49,832 nucleotides of DNA from Phycisphaerae bacterium (GCA_030372985.1 JAUCQB010000134.1:1-49832); one strand, 5' to 3'; positions 1 through 9,377 are shown, counted from the first letter of the stretch. The notes: generated by a model not told the origin, from the sequence alone. Program-made: numbers and translations.

Positions 1-30
1 GCGGAGCGGGGGCGCAGGATCGAAAGGCAT
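1..30 (-). CDS. 5' end of a gene running off the left edge
   Basis: Only the first ten codons are visible on the minus strand (MPFDPAPPLR). The call rests on an ATG at 30-28 preceded by a good Shine-Dalgarno GGAGG at 42-38 with a 7-base spacer. The frame is open to the window edge. Nothing can be said about function. It would be transcribed in the same direction as the DUF4382 gene, whose stop is at 124, leaving about 90 bases between them. Confidence 0.5.
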   Translation of the reverse strand, partial: MPFDPAPPLR

Positions 31-123
31 AATCGAACCTCCATGTTCGTGGTCCATATGCCCTTCATCGGTCAAGCCCTTGCTCGATCTGCAACATAGT
101 CGTAGTATTTATGAAACACGGTA

Positions 124-747
124 CTAGCGAGCCGTCACCGTGGGTGGCATCGAATGGAACCCGGCCACCTGATCGGTATCCGACTGCCGGTTGGCGGCCA
201 TCATCCGAAGCGCGTCCTCCAGCCCGGTGTCGATCAGGACGGTTGTCTGGTCGCCCGCTGAGACCGCGAATTCGCAATTCAACTGGATGACGGCCTGTTC
301 GCCGTTCCGCAGGCTCTGGGGCAGATCCTGACCCCAATGGAGCGATTGGCCGTCGTCAACAGCTACGCTCCCTTGGGTACAAATCAGCCGCATCTTGTCG
401 TATCGGCCCGGAGCCACGTCAACGCTTGCAAGTGTGCTGGGCCGGCCGTTGCCCGTCTCCGACAGGTCAATGACATGCTCGCCTTCCCGGATGACGATCC
501 AGGCGTCCTCATGTTCCGCATCGCGTACCTCGATGCGGGAGACGGTCACCTTGGCCGCCTTGACCCACTCGGACGGGTACGGTTTGTGCTTGACGAGCAC
601 GCGAAGCGTGCCTGTTTCCCTGTCGGATCGAGGAGCAGCCCCGCGTCCCTGGGAGAGGTTCTCGAACAAGAGACTGATCGTGACGGCCAGCACACAAAGC
701 GACGAACACACGCCGATGCCGATTTGTTTTGTCATTGTACCCATCAT
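124..747 (-). CDS. DUF4382 domain-containing exported protein
   Basis: 207 residues. The N-terminus has one hydrophobic segment (about residues 10-28), which is a signal peptide or membrane anchor. From about residue 46 the protein matches the DUF4382 pattern: GTLRVLVKHKPYP, then VTVSRIEVR, a VIDLSETGNG stretch and a VAPGRYDKMRL turn. That domain is a predicted extracytoplasmic beta-sandwich of unknown role. A GAGG element 5 bases before ATG 747 supports the start over the internal ATGs. No partner enzyme is adjacent, so function is not assigned. Confidence 0.75.
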   Translation of the reverse strand: MMGTMTKQIGIGVCSSLCVLAVTISLLFENLSQGRGAAPRSDRETGTLRVLVKHKPYPSEWVKAAKVTVSRIEVRDAEHEDAWIVIREGEHVIDLSETGNGRPSTLASVDVAPGRYDKMRLICTQGSVAVDDGQSLHWGQDLPQSLRNGEQAVIQLNCEFAVSAGDQTTVLIDTGLEDALRMMAANRQSDTDQVAGFHSMPPTVTAR

Positions 748-1112
748 GCCAACCTCGTTTGCGATGCATCGAGGCGCGCCTGTACATGACGAGTTACTGC
801 CCCAATCGCGTGCCCCCCGTGACGGGCTGCGGTTGCCATGCCTCCAGGATATCGGTTACCCCGAGGGCATCCAGGGCAGTGCAGGCCAGGCTATCAGGCT
901 GAAAGTGCGCCGAGAGAACCTTGGCCGCACGACAGGATTCTAGCACGCGCCCCAAGCGGGTTCCGCAATGTTAAGTATTGCATATGTGGCGAGCTCAGGT
1001 CGGGTGAGGCGACCTGCGGCCGAGAATGCCTGGCCTGCCTGGCGGCGATTACCGTCCGGATGTTATCGGGAGTCCTCATGCTCTGCGCCAACAGGACGGC
1101 CGGTTCTGGGAC
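748..1112. other. Intergenic region without a recognised gene
   Basis: About 365 bases between the DUF4382 gene and the nucleoside-hydrolase-like gene, both on the minus strand. Short open frames on both strands have no ribosome binding site and no recognisable protein pattern. It probably holds the DUF4382 promoter, but I could not pick a convincing -35/-10 pair. Confidence 0.4.
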
Positions 1113-2246
1113 CTACGGCGCAACCGGTCTGGACTCAGAGGCGTCTGTCCGGCCGGTGCGGGCAGCCTGCAGCAGCGATCTCAGGCAGTCGGTCATGGCC
1201 TTCTGGTAAAGCGTTGTGTTTGTTACCAGGAAAACCTGTATCAGCCCATCCGGCTCATGGATCACTGACTGGGTACGGCCTCGCGGGTCTATTTCGACGC
1301 GAGCCGGGGTGAAGGTGAAGAGCTCCGGCGTCTGCAGGCCCGCGGGTCTCGTGGTCGCCGATGTGAACTCCTCGCCGCGGCGATAGACTTGTCGCCCCGC
1401 GGCGTGCAGGAAGGGTGCCGTGCACCACATGTTCCGGTCCATCGTTCCGATCAGGTGGCGCCACGGGCGAAGATCGGAATCGAGAGCCTTGATCGGGTCG
1501 AGTTCCTCCGGTTTCACCTGTTGCAGGGCGTAGACGAAGTAACTCAGCATCGGCTGCGGCAGAGTCTCAAGAATCTCCGACTGCCGAAATGTCCAGTACG
1601 TGCTGCGTTCGTTGACCTTCATCGGCAGGCAGGGGCACCAGTAGATGGGCAGCCCGCTGCGCATCACGCCGAGATAGGCGTTCAGGTCGAGGGTGACGTT
1701 CCATTCGACGGTGTTGTCGGTGGAACCGATGTTGATGTAGAGCCGGGCGACCTTGGCTCTGAACAGGTCCGGCTGCCGGTTGAAGGCGGCGCAGACGTCG
1801 CGCAGGCTTCCGGTGGTAAAGATAGTGACCGGCTGTCCGCTCTCTCGCAACGTCGCGAGCAGCAGTTCGACGCCGGCCTGGTCCTCGGCGGGCTGATCGA
1901 CCGCTTTGTCGGCGGGCGTTTTCAACCTGCCGGACAGCCCTGTGGCGAAGGGGACGCGCCGGCCGGTCATGTGCATCATCTGTTCGAGGGGCAGCCGGCC
2001 GGGTTTGAGTTTCTGCCGGTCGCCGAGATCGAGCACAACGGCTTTGACATCGAGCTCCGGCAGGGCGAAAAGCGTCGCCAGGTCATAGTGGTCGTCCGGG
2101 TCGTCATGTGGGTGAAACAGGTCGGTGCTGTAGATCACCGGGATGCTATGGGCTTGAGCCTGATGATCGCTGCACCACGCCTCGGGTGGGCCGGCGACCG
2201 CCAGCAGCCAGAGCGATACAACGATCGGCGGGATAACCCTTCGCAC
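1113..2246 (-). CDS. Secreted nucleoside-hydrolase-like protein
   Basis: 377 residues from a GTG start; GGGAGG lies about 11 bases upstream. Residues 1-25 form a signal peptide (hydrophobic run ending in a Cys/Ser-rich cleavage zone). Near residues 40-54 is STDLFHPHDDPDDHYD, which resembles the N-terminal Asp-rich calcium site of the inosine-uridine nucleoside hydrolase fold (family consensus DxDxxxDD). A later ITIFTTGSLRDV-type segment fits the N-glycosidase core. The family hydrolyses ribosides to free base and ribose. Related planctomycete paralogues are often annotated as DUF1593 or nucleoside hydrolase and may act on other glycosides. Export suggests use of extracellular substrate. Substrate not assigned. 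Confidence 0.65.
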   Translation of the reverse strand: MRRVIPPIVVSLWLLAVAGPPEAWCSDHQAQAHSIPVIYSTDLFHPHDDPDDHYDLATLFALPELDVKAVVLDLGDRQKLKPGRLPLEQMMHMTGRRVPFATGLSGRLKTPADKAVDQPAEDQAGVELLLATLRESGQPVTIFTTGSLRDVCAAFNRQPDLFRAKVARLYINIGSTDNTVEWNVTLDLNAYLGVMRSGLPIYWCPCLPMKVNERSTYWTFRQSEILETLPQPMLSYFVYALQQVKPEELDPIKALDSDLRPWRHLIGTMDRNMWCTAPFLHAAGRQVYRRGEEFTSATTRPAGLQTPELFTFTPARVEIDPRGRTQSVIHEPDGLIQVFLVTNTTLYQKAMTDCLRSLLQAARTGRTDASESRPVAP

Positions 2247-2587
2247 GGTTTTTTCATCCTCCCGCGTAAGCTTGCGATCCGCGAACGAAGCATTCTACGA
2301 GCAAGGTCGTCAGCGTCAATTATCGATTCCCCGACCTGTCGGCGAATGCCGACCCCACCAATCGCTCTCGCAGCATCTTCAGGAAGGACTTGCAGAGGAA
2401 ACGTGTCGACGTCGTCGGACGGGTCGCAAACTTGGGGGCCGCCCGTGTGATTGGCACGAACTGCGCGGGCGGGCGAAAGCATGATTGCCAGAGCCCAGTG
2501 GCAGCCAATCCCCGCAGACAGACGGGCGGATGGGAAGATCATGCCTGCCCATCCGCCCGCGGTTTTGCCTGTTGGGGCCAGGAGGTG

Positions 2588-4564
2588 CTACTTCGCCTGG
2601 TACCGGATCCCGGTCAACGGCTTACCGTCCGTGCCGCGGATGGCACAGCAGAAACCCCAGTCGCCGCCGCCTTGAACAATCTTGATCAGCAGTGTGTTCT
2701 CACCGTCTTTCAGCGTTGCCTCAACCTTGTCCTGGTCGCACGTGCAGGCCCGATTGACCTTGTTGGCGTGGATCAACTGCCCGTTGAGCCAGACCTTGAT
2801 CGCATCGTCGCTGCCGAAGGCCAACTGCACCTTGCGCTCGGTTTCGGAGATGACCGTCGTCCGGACGTAGGCACAGCAGTTGTTACCCTTGCCAAGGTCG
2901 AATCGGCCGGGCTGATCGGCGTTGGTGACGTCCAGCGGCTTCCATTCCTTCGCCTTGCCGTCCGGCTCCTCGGGCGGAAAGACGACGTCAAACGTATCGA
3001 GGCCTTCCTTGCCCTTCTGTTTATAGGGACCGCTGACCAGCCACGACACGCAGTAACTCGTCATGGCGTCGCGCAGGGCATCGACGGCATTTGTCTCCGC
3101 GTCACCCCTGGCGGCCTTGGAGAGCTTCTCAACCGCGGCCAGGGCTGCCGCCTGGTTGCGTCCGGCGATGCGTTTGGCCACCGACACCGCCGCGGAGAAC
3201 GCCTCACCGTGCAGATCCCCGTCAACCAGCGGCATCAACGCATCCAGCGCCTTGACGCTGGCGATGTCGCCGATTGCCGACACGATGAGCTTCTTGTCGT
3301 CGACGTTGTTGGCCAGTTTCATCGCCGCAGTCAGCGTTTGGAGACGCTCCTCAGGGCTACCCTGCTCGCGAGCCAGTCGCACGTAGCCGCGCAGCGCGAC
3401 CGAGCGGTGTGTCTTGTTCTCGCTCGACCTGGCGATGTGCAACAACGTGTCCATCGCCGATGTGTCGCCCAGTTGCGCCAGGGCCAGAACCGCCGCGTCC
3501 TTGACAGCGGGTTCCTCGGCATCGCGGGCCAGCCTCGCCACGGCCTCGCGAGCCTCCGGGCCGCGCTGACCGAGAACGTCGATGATCAGTTCCGCCGTTT
3601 CGGGTTGCGCACTTCCAAGAGCCGCCAGCAGCTTCTGCGTCACCTCGTCGCCGGGGATCTCCTGGATGTTGCGAGCGGCCACCATCCGCATGCGGGCGTC
3701 ATCGCCGTTAAGAACGTCGAACAGCATGGGCAGGGCCTTGGTCCCGCGCGCGGCGGCAATGCCCTGCAAACCGGCGATGCGAATACTCTCCGGCCGGCTC
3801 TTGTCATAAAGCCGCTCGTAAATCGCCGCTGCTTCGTCGGCCGAGCCCTTGGCGTTCAGCTCTTCGCCGCATTTGACGGCCGCTTCGGCTATCCGGGTGT
3901 GCAAGGTCGGACGCGGTTTTTCGAGCAGGGCGGTCACGGCCTTGATCGCCTCGGGTGTTCGAATGTCGCCGAGGGCGCACACGGCGGCCGTCGCAACCGC
4001 GTCATCCTGGCTGTTGGCCAGTCTGGCGATCGCGCTCACGGCCTGACCGTCCCTGCGGAACGCCAGACCATTGATCATGGCGATCTGCCACTCGGGTTTG
4101 TCGGCCTGAGCCAACTCGGCGCGAAGCGATGCCGCTGCCTTCGGGGACGGATTGTTCACCAGTGCCCGCCGGGCGGTCTCGCGGATGTCCGCATCCTTAT
4201 CGTGCAGCAACTCCGTCAGTTTCGGAACGACCTCGTCCCTGCCCAGCGGCTCGACCTTGCGCAGCAGCCAGATGCGGGCGGGCTTGGGAACGTCAGGGCC
4301 CACCTGGGTCATCATGGCCGCGCAAAGGGCGGCACGTTCGGTTTCCTTACCCGGAGTGCCCGCTTCATGGCATAGCCTCTCCAGGGCCTGTTGCGGATCC
4401 TTACGTGTGGGGATGTCCGGGTCGCTCATCCCGGGTATCCACTCGGTGATCTTGTCGATGTACTGCTTCTCCAGGTCTGACGCCGGTGCGGCCATTGCGG
4501 TATTCAAGAGCCAGGTTGTCGCCGTCAGGGTCAAAAGCGTCAATAGCGTGTATTTCTTCATCAT
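2588..4564 (-). CDS. Secreted HEAT-repeat protein with C-terminal beta-sandwich
   Basis: 658 residues. A signal peptide (about residues 1-26, ending MAA) precedes a long array of HEAT-type helical repeats (about 60-500), with recurring patterns such as VPKLTELLHDKDADIRETARRAL and ALAQLGDTSAMDTLL. The last 160 residues start at SWLVSGPY and look like the beta-sandwich, carbohydrate-binding-like module that planctomycetes attach to exported proteins (FGSDDAIKVWLNGQLIH, LKDGENTLLIKI). This module holds several cysteines (NNCCAY, RACTCDQ, FCCAIR). GAGGAG 8 bases before the start fixes the N-terminus. The gene lies 19 bases downstream of the Tat oxidoreductase, so the two form an operon. Its job is probably protein-protein or substrate binding outside the cytoplasm. 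Confidence 0.75.
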   Translation of the reverse strand: MMKKYTLLTLLTLTATTWLLNTAMAAPASDLEKQYIDKITEWIPGMSDPDIPTRKDPQQALERLCHEAGTPGKETERAALCAAMMTQVGPDVPKPARIWLLRKVEPLGRDEVVPKLTELLHDKDADIRETARRALVNNPSPKAAASLRAELAQADKPEWQIAMINGLAFRRDGQAVSAIARLANSQDDAVATAAVCALGDIRTPEAIKAVTALLEKPRPTLHTRIAEAAVKCGEELNAKGSADEAAAIYERLYDKSRPESIRIAGLQGIAAARGTKALPMLFDVLNGDDARMRMVAARNIQEIPGDEVTQKLLAALGSAQPETAELIIDVLGQRGPEAREAVARLARDAEEPAVKDAAVLALAQLGDTSAMDTLLHIARSSENKTHRSVALRGYVRLAREQGSPEERLQTLTAAMKLANNVDDKKLIVSAIGDIASVKALDALMPLVDGDLHGEAFSAAVSVAKRIAGRNQAAALAAVEKLSKAARGDAETNAVDALRDAMTSYCVSWLVSGPYKQKGKEGLDTFDVVFPPEEPDGKAKEWKPLDVTNADQPGRFDLGKGNNCCAYVRTTVISETERKVQLAFGSDDAIKVWLNGQLIHANKVNRACTCDQDKVEATLKDGENTLLIKIVQGGGDWGFCCAIRGTDGKPLTGIRYQAK

Positions 4565-4583
4565 GTGATGTTCTCCTCAGTTG

Positions 4584-5864
4584 TTACAGATGCCACGGAG
4601 CCCGTTTCGGGCGATCGATCCAGCGGCTGGCCTCACTGTCGCCGATGATCTCTCGTTTTTCCGGGTCCCACTTGATCGGGCGTCCCAGCCAGTAGGCGAT
4701 GTTGGACAGGTGGCACACGGTTATCGAGCTGGCCCCGATGGCCACATCGCAGATGGGCCGCTTGCGCGAACGGATGCAGTTGATCCAGTCCTGGCGATGG
4801 CCCGGGCTCTTGTACAGGTGAACGTCGTTCGGGCCGAGCGGCTCTTCAGCAATCGATTTGGGCTCGGCCGAGAAGTAGCCGCGATTCACCTCGATATCGC
4901 CGTCCGTGCCGCTGAAGAGCACTCCATTGGCCTGGGCACGCTGCATGATCACGCCGTTGGCATACTTAAAGGTCATGTGCTCCACGTCTTTGCCGTTGGG
5001 CGGAATGATTTCGACCGGCCCGCTGCCGTCCATACCCATGCCCCATTGGGCAATGTCATAGTGGTGGGCGCCCCAGTCGGTGGTCATGCCGCCGGAGTAG
5101 TCGCGGATCTTTCGCCAGCCGCCGCCGTAGTCACCGCTGCATCGTTCGGCGTTGTACGGCTGCCAGGGGGCCGGTCCCAGCCAGCGGTCCCAGTCAAAGC
5201 CCTCGGGCACGGGCTGCTCGGGCAGGTAAGCTTCTTGTGAAGGTTCGCCGATGTTCACGGTCACCGTCTCAAGTTTGCCGATCCGGCCGCTTCGAACGAG
5301 TTCGCAGGCCAGGCGGAATTCGCGGTCACTGCGCTGCTGGCTGCCCGTCTGGAAGACCCGGCCGTACCGCCGCACGGTTGCGACCAAATCCCAGGCCTCC
5401 TTGATGGTCAAGGTCAGCGGTTTCTCGCAGTAGATGTCCTTGCCTGCCCGGGCGGCCGCACAGGCAATGATCGCGTGCCAGTGATCGGGGACGGCAATCA
5501 AGACAGCGTCGATGTCGTCGCGGGCCAACAGGTCTTCGAAATTGTTGTAAGCCGCGCAGCCTTTGTAGCTGCCGGCCTGGCGGTCGGCCGCGTACTTCTT
5601 GTCGGCCTGTTCTTTTCGTTTTTCCCGCACGTCCCGGCGAACGTCACAGGCGGCCACGACCTGGAGCTGCTTGTCATCCAGGAAGCCGTCGAAGTGACCC
5701 CCGCCCATGTTCCCGATCCCAATGAATCCGACGGTGATGCGTTCGCTGGGAGGCAGCCATCCGCCACGCCCCAGCGCTGAGGCGGGCACAAAATAGGGCA
5801 CCGCCAGTGCCCCGGCCGCCCCTTTCAGCAGCGTCCGCCGACTCACCCTTGCTCTTTGAGTCAT
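4584..5864 (-). CDS. Tat-exported Gfo/Idh/MocA family oxidoreductase
   Basis: 426 residues. The N-terminus SRRTLLKGAAGALAVPYF is a twin-arginine signal, so the enzyme is folded with its cofactor in the cytoplasm and then exported. A Rossmann motif GFIGIGNMGGG (about 45-55) binds NAD(P). VPDHWHA and CEKPLT (about 150-170) are the family's conserved EKP region, and TDWGAHHYDIAQWG lies in the C-terminal substrate domain. Family members oxidise or reduce sugars, inositols and N-acetylhexosamines, typically at C3 or C1. AAAGGG stands 6 bases before the ATG. It heads an operon with the HEAT-repeat protein. Substrate unknown. Confidence 0.85.
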   Translation of the reverse strand: MTQRARVSRRTLLKGAAGALAVPYFVPASALGRGGWLPPSERITVGFIGIGNMGGGHFDGFLDDKQLQVVAACDVRRDVREKRKEQADKKYAADRQAGSYKGCAAYNNFEDLLARDDIDAVLIAVPDHWHAIIACAAARAGKDIYCEKPLTLTIKEAWDLVATVRRYGRVFQTGSQQRSDREFRLACELVRSGRIGKLETVTVNIGEPSQEAYLPEQPVPEGFDWDRWLGPAPWQPYNAERCSGDYGGGWRKIRDYSGGMTTDWGAHHYDIAQWGMGMDGSGPVEIIPPNGKDVEHMTFKYANGVIMQRAQANGVLFSGTDGDIEVNRGYFSAEPKSIAEEPLGPNDVHLYKSPGHRQDWINCIRSRKRPICDVAIGASSITVCHLSNIAYWLGRPIKWDPEKREIIGDSEASRWIDRPKRAPWHL

Positions 5865-6221
5865 ACCTAACCCTTTCCCTTTGAGAGTCTTACTTCATGC
5901 CCGGATCGACCCGCGATCCGACGCGACATCAAGGACAACAGCTTACCAATCCGACCCAGGTATGAAAATGGCCGCCTCAACCGCAAGCCGCCGGGATGCT
6001 CAGCGAGCCGCTCGCACGATCATGCGCCGATCAGCGGGCCGCGGGCTTTATGCCGGCCGTATTCTTCTTACCCGTGCTTCCGCCGAGCGGGCCGCGCGTT
6101 CTTGCCTACGGCTCGATCCATGGCCAGGGAGTTCGAGACTTCCTATACTGGCACACTGGACGACACGGTTGGCGGCCGCCCGGCGAGCGGCGGCATACCC
6201 TTCAGTGATGAGGTCGAAACG
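5865..6221. other. Divergent intergenic region
   Basis: About 357 bases separate the minus-strand oxidoreductase from the plus-strand metallo-beta-lactamase gene. Except for the candidate promoter at 6121-6149, nothing definite was seen. The reading frame of the downstream gene is open from 6102, but the good ribosome binding site and Tat motif place the real start at 6222. Confidence 0.4.
6121..6149 (+). promoter_or_regulatory. Candidate sigma70 promoter for the tandem MBL gene
   Basis: TGGCCA at 6121-6126 (4 of 6 matches to the -35 consensus) is followed after 17 bases by TATACT at 6144-6149 (-10, 5 of 6). The predicted transcript starts near 6156, downstream of the ATG at 6102. This agrees with translation starting at 6222. 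Seen by eye only. Confidence 0.35.
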
Positions 6222-7916
6222 ATGGCGGACTGGGGCAGACGGCAATGCACGCGGCGTCGGTTTAACATGGCCCTGAGCGGGGCCGTGGCTGCCGGCCTCG
6301 CCAGGCGGTGTTGGGGCGTCGGCGAGGAGTCTCCGGCGTCCAGCCCGATGGCTATCGACAGGAACCCTCCCCGAGACGTCCCCAGGTACCGGATCTATCC
6401 CCTCCGCAACGGCCGGTGCGAGATCGCCGGCAATGACGCGTTCGAGGGCGGCGATCCGGCCAAGAGCTACGAGTACGTGCTATACGCATGGCTGATTCTC
6501 GGCGGCGAGAAACCGATGCTGGTCGACGCCGGGCTCAACGACGTGGCGGGTATGAACCGAGGGGCGGCCACGGTATTGAGACGGCCGATCACCCAGGCCC
6601 CGACGGAAACCATCGCATCACAGCTCGTTCGGTTTGGCCTGAAACCTGCCGACATCGGTCACGTGTTCATTACCCACCTCCACTTCGACCATGTGGACGG
6701 ACTGGACGCCTTTACCAAAGCGAAGATCTGCATCGGCAAGCGAGAATGGGAACTGGCGACGGCCAACGACTGCAAGGGCAGTTGGGGCCACGGCCGCATC
6801 ATGTTCATGCTCCGCGACAAGCCGGAGTGGAACAAACGACTGATGCTCGTTGAAGACCAGGAGATTCTACCGGGTATCGACTCGTTCTTTGTCGGCGGAC
6901 ACACACTGGGCTCGATGAGCTATCGAATCAACACGGCACACGGGCGAGTGGTACTGACCGGCGACACGGCGTCGCTGCTTGCCAACATCGAGAAGGACAT
7001 CCCCGTCGGCGTGCACATGGACCTGGAGCAGTGCAAGGCCGGCATGAAGAAGATCCGCGAAAGAGCCGACATCATTCTGCCCAGCCATGATCCCACGACC
7101 ACCGACCGCTGGCCACCGGTTCCTACGGGGACGCCACGATACACCGTGCGGGCCATCAAGGTCGGTCAATGCGAGGTCCGCGACTTCATCACCTTCCAGG
7201 ACAGCGAGGGTCAGGATACGCGCACGTACAACCTGTACGTCTGGGCCATTCTCGGCGGCCCGAACCCGATTCTGGTGGAAACCGGTCCGAACCCCAAGTA
7301 CGTCGGCGACTTCAACAAGGCTACGGCCCAATACATCCCCGGCGGCGTCAAGCAGTTGCCGGAGGAGGACACGCTGGTGGCTTTGAAGCGGGCCGGCATC
7401 GATCCGGCCGACGTCAGTCACGTCATCGCGACACACCTGCACGCAGATCACTACGACTATTTCCCCGCTTTTCCAAACGCCAAATTAGTGGTCAATCGGC
7501 GGGAGTATGAGGACGCCCGCGGCGACGCCGACAATCCCGAGGATCGTGGTCACCTGAACCCCGAGGTTTTTGCCGCGATTCGCTCACATCCTCAGAGCCT
7601 CATTCTTGCGGAGGACCAGGAGATCGTGCCGGGCATCCGTACGGTCCCCCTCGGTTGCCACACTTTCGGCAGCCAGGGAGTACTGGTGCAGACGCACGTC
7701 GGACCGGTGATGCTGACGGGCGACGTCGTGTACCTGTACGAGAGCATCGAACAAGACCGCCCGACCCGCAGTCCCGATCCAGGAGTCTGCCAGGCAGCGA
7801 TGGCCAGGATCCGGTCGCTGGCCGACATCGTGCTGCCCGCCCATGACCCGCAGACGCTGGTCCGATGGCCGGGCGGCCTCATCGGGGATCGACCGGGCCG
7901 GGTGGTGACCCCATAG
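6222..7916 (+). CDS. Exported protein with two tandem metallo-beta-lactamase domains
   Basis: 564 residues from ATG 6222, which has GAGG 8 bases upstream. RRRFNMALSGAVAAGLA near the N-terminus is a twin-arginine-type signal. Domain 1 (about 55-300) has the dinuclear metal motif HLHFDH (152-157), then H227 (GGHT), D248 (TGDT) and H289 (PSHD). Domain 2 (about 305-555) has HLHADH (405-410), H480 (GCHT), D501 (TGDV) and H541 (PAHD). Both ligand sets are complete, so both sites look active. Both domains start alike (YPLRNGRCEI / RAIKVGQCEV, then ...YAWLILGG / YVWAILGG), showing an internal duplication. Single-domain relatives are called N-acyl-homoserine-lactonase-like, but the substrate here is unknown. 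It could be a lactonase, a phosphodiesterase or another hydrolase. Confidence 0.8.
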   Translation: MADWGRRQCTRRRFNMALSGAVAAGLARRCWGVGEESPASSPMAIDRNPPRDVPRYRIYPLRNGRCEIAGNDAFEGGDPAKSYEYVLYAWLILGGEKPMLVDAGLNDVAGMNRGAATVLRRPITQAPTETIASQLVRFGLKPADIGHVFITHLHFDHVDGLDAFTKAKICIGKREWELATANDCKGSWGHGRIMFMLRDKPEWNKRLMLVEDQEILPGIDSFFVGGHTLGSMSYRINTAHGRVVLTGDTASLLANIEKDIPVGVHMDLEQCKAGMKKIRERADIILPSHDPTTTDRWPPVPTGTPRYTVRAIKVGQCEVRDFITFQDSEGQDTRTYNLYVWAILGGPNPILVETGPNPKYVGDFNKATAQYIPGGVKQLPEEDTLVALKRAGIDPADVSHVIATHLHADHYDYFPAFPNAKLVVNRREYEDARGDADNPEDRGHLNPEVFAAIRSHPQSLILAEDQEIVPGIRTVPLGCHTFGSQGVLVQTHVGPVMLTGDVVYLYESIEQDRPTRSPDPGVCQAAMARIRSLADIVLPAHDPQTLVRWPGGLIGDRPGRVVTP

Positions 7917-8261
7917 CCGGCCAAACGACGGCCGTATCAACGCTGGCATGCCATCTCAGGACCACACAGAGATCTTGCGGGAGACCACATCAGCCAGAAA
8001 CCGCTCTCCCGAAAGCCGGGCAGACGAGAATTCGCCCAAGCTCGCTCCTGCCTTTGACCAGTCGTCCGGGAATCAATATCGCTAGATCGTGTCGCTGATG
8101 ACCGATAAAAGCCACTAGTGCGGTCCACCGTCGTGGATAAGGGAGTCTCCACGTGATCGGTGTCTGTCACGGCGGCATACGCTCGATTCGATCAGGTCGC
8201 CGCGGCCTTCATCTGACACGGCCTTCGTGAGCGGGCAACGCTGCTCACACACGTTCAGCTT
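7917..8261. other. Intergenic region, nothing definite
   Basis: About 345 bases upstream of the ABC_sub_bind/TonB operon. I looked for a cobalamin or other riboswitch because a TonB receptor follows, but found no conserved boxes in the right order. There is no convincing terminator for the preceding gene. The operon promoter is probably here but was not identified. Confidence 0.4.
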
Positions 8262-9341
8262 ATGACCATGCCAGTGTTGAGTGCCGGGGTTCAGTCGCTG
8301 ACCAAGCGAATGATGCCGGTCATTCCGGCGCTGCTTGCCGTCTTCATACTTCCCAGTCCACCGGTCGCATACGGTGCCGAGCCCGCCAGAGTCACGATTC
8401 TCACCGCCCCCCAGGCGATCTACCGCAACGCCGTCCAAAGCATCGAGACCGCTGCGAAAGAGAAGAAATGGTCCTACGTCATGGTGGAGCTGCCGCCCCC
8501 CCCTGAAACGCCTGCGGCTGAAGACTCCGCGGATTCGGACAAGCCGTCCGGTTCGCGGGAACCGGCATCCCGGCCGGCATCCGCAAACGTGTCGCTCCAG
8601 GACATTCGCAACCGTCTTGTGCAGAGCCAGCCGACGGTCATCGTTGCGGTCGGAACGGAGGCCACGAACCTGGCGCTGGAGTCGGTTCCCAAGGTGGCCG
8701 TCGTGTTCTGCATGGTGCCCAACGTGTTGGACGCATCCTTCTTGGCCGACGACAGCCGACACAAGTCCCGACTCGCGGGGGTCAGCGCCGACGTCTCGCC
8801 GGCCGAACAGATCACCTGGGCGGCGCAACTGAATGAAGACGTGAAGAACATCGGCGTGCTGTTCAGCAATCGCACTCGCCGCACGGTCGAGGCGCTGCGG
8901 GGGGCAGGGCAGAATCATGGCATGACCATCACACCGATCGAGACGAGCAAGAACGATTTTCTCGCGGCCATCGGGCTGCTGGGCAGCAAGCGATGTGACG
9001 GCGTCATCATGGTGCCGGACGCCGATGTGTACAACACGATCACCGTGCAGCGGCTGCTGCTCTGGGGTGTTCGGGCACGCAAACCAGTCTGGGCTTTCTC
9101 GAGCAAGATTGTCAAGGCCGGGGCATTTGCCGGCTGGCAGGCCGATGACGAGTCGATCGGGCGTCAGACCGCGGACGTGGCCGACAAGGTCGCAGCGGGT
9201 ACGCAACCCGCGTCCGTCGGCGTGGTGTACCCGGCCAAGGTCGTTTATTCGATCAACCATCGAAGCACGGAGATGATCGGCGTCTCCGTGCCTGACGACG
9301 TCCTGGCCAGGATCAGCGAACAGTTTGGAAGGAATGACTAG
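8262..9341 (+). CDS. ABC_sub_bind family periplasmic binding protein
   Basis: 359 residues. A signal peptide occupies about residues 18-40 (MPVIPALLAVFILPSPPVAYGA). The rest fits the ABC_sub_bind (pfam04392) type-1 periplasmic-binding fold: ILTAPQAIYRNAVQSIE at the start, VIVAVGTEATNLAL, KNIGVLFSNRTRRTVEAL and CDGVIMVPDADVYN in order. A proline/serine linker at about 82-105 is an insertion. No ABC permease or ATPase is adjacent. Instead a TonB receptor follows with no intergenic gap, and a sensor kinase converges. The start is uncertain: no clear ribosome binding site precedes 8262, and ATG 8310 is an alternative. The ligand is not known. Members elsewhere bind amino acids or serve as sensors. 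Confidence 0.7.
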   Translation: MTMPVLSAGVQSLTKRMMPVIPALLAVFILPSPPVAYGAEPARVTILTAPQAIYRNAVQSIETAAKEKKWSYVMVELPPPPETPAAEDSADSDKPSGSREPASRPASANVSLQDIRNRLVQSQPTVIVAVGTEATNLALESVPKVAVVFCMVPNVLDASFLADDSRHKSRLAGVSADVSPAEQITWAAQLNEDVKNIGVLFSNRTRRTVEALRGAGQNHGMTITPIETSKNDFLAAIGLLGSKRCDGVIMVPDADVYNTITVQRLLLWGVRARKPVWAFSSKIVKAGAFAGWQADDESIGRQTADVADKVAAGTQPASVGVVYPAKVVYSINHRSTEMIGVSVPDDVLARISEQFGRND

Positions 9342-9377
9342 GTGGGCGAGTTGCGGCGTACAAGGAGATTGGTCACC

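Noticed and set aside
2390..4375. 661-residue open frame on the plus strand
   Set aside because: It is the mirror of the HEAT-repeat gene on the minus strand, which has a signal peptide, repeat pattern and ribosome binding site. The plus frame has none.
7917..8261. Possible cobalamin riboswitch before the TonB receptor operon
   Set aside because: A GCCACT word at about 8109 drew attention, but the other conserved boxes and their order are absent.
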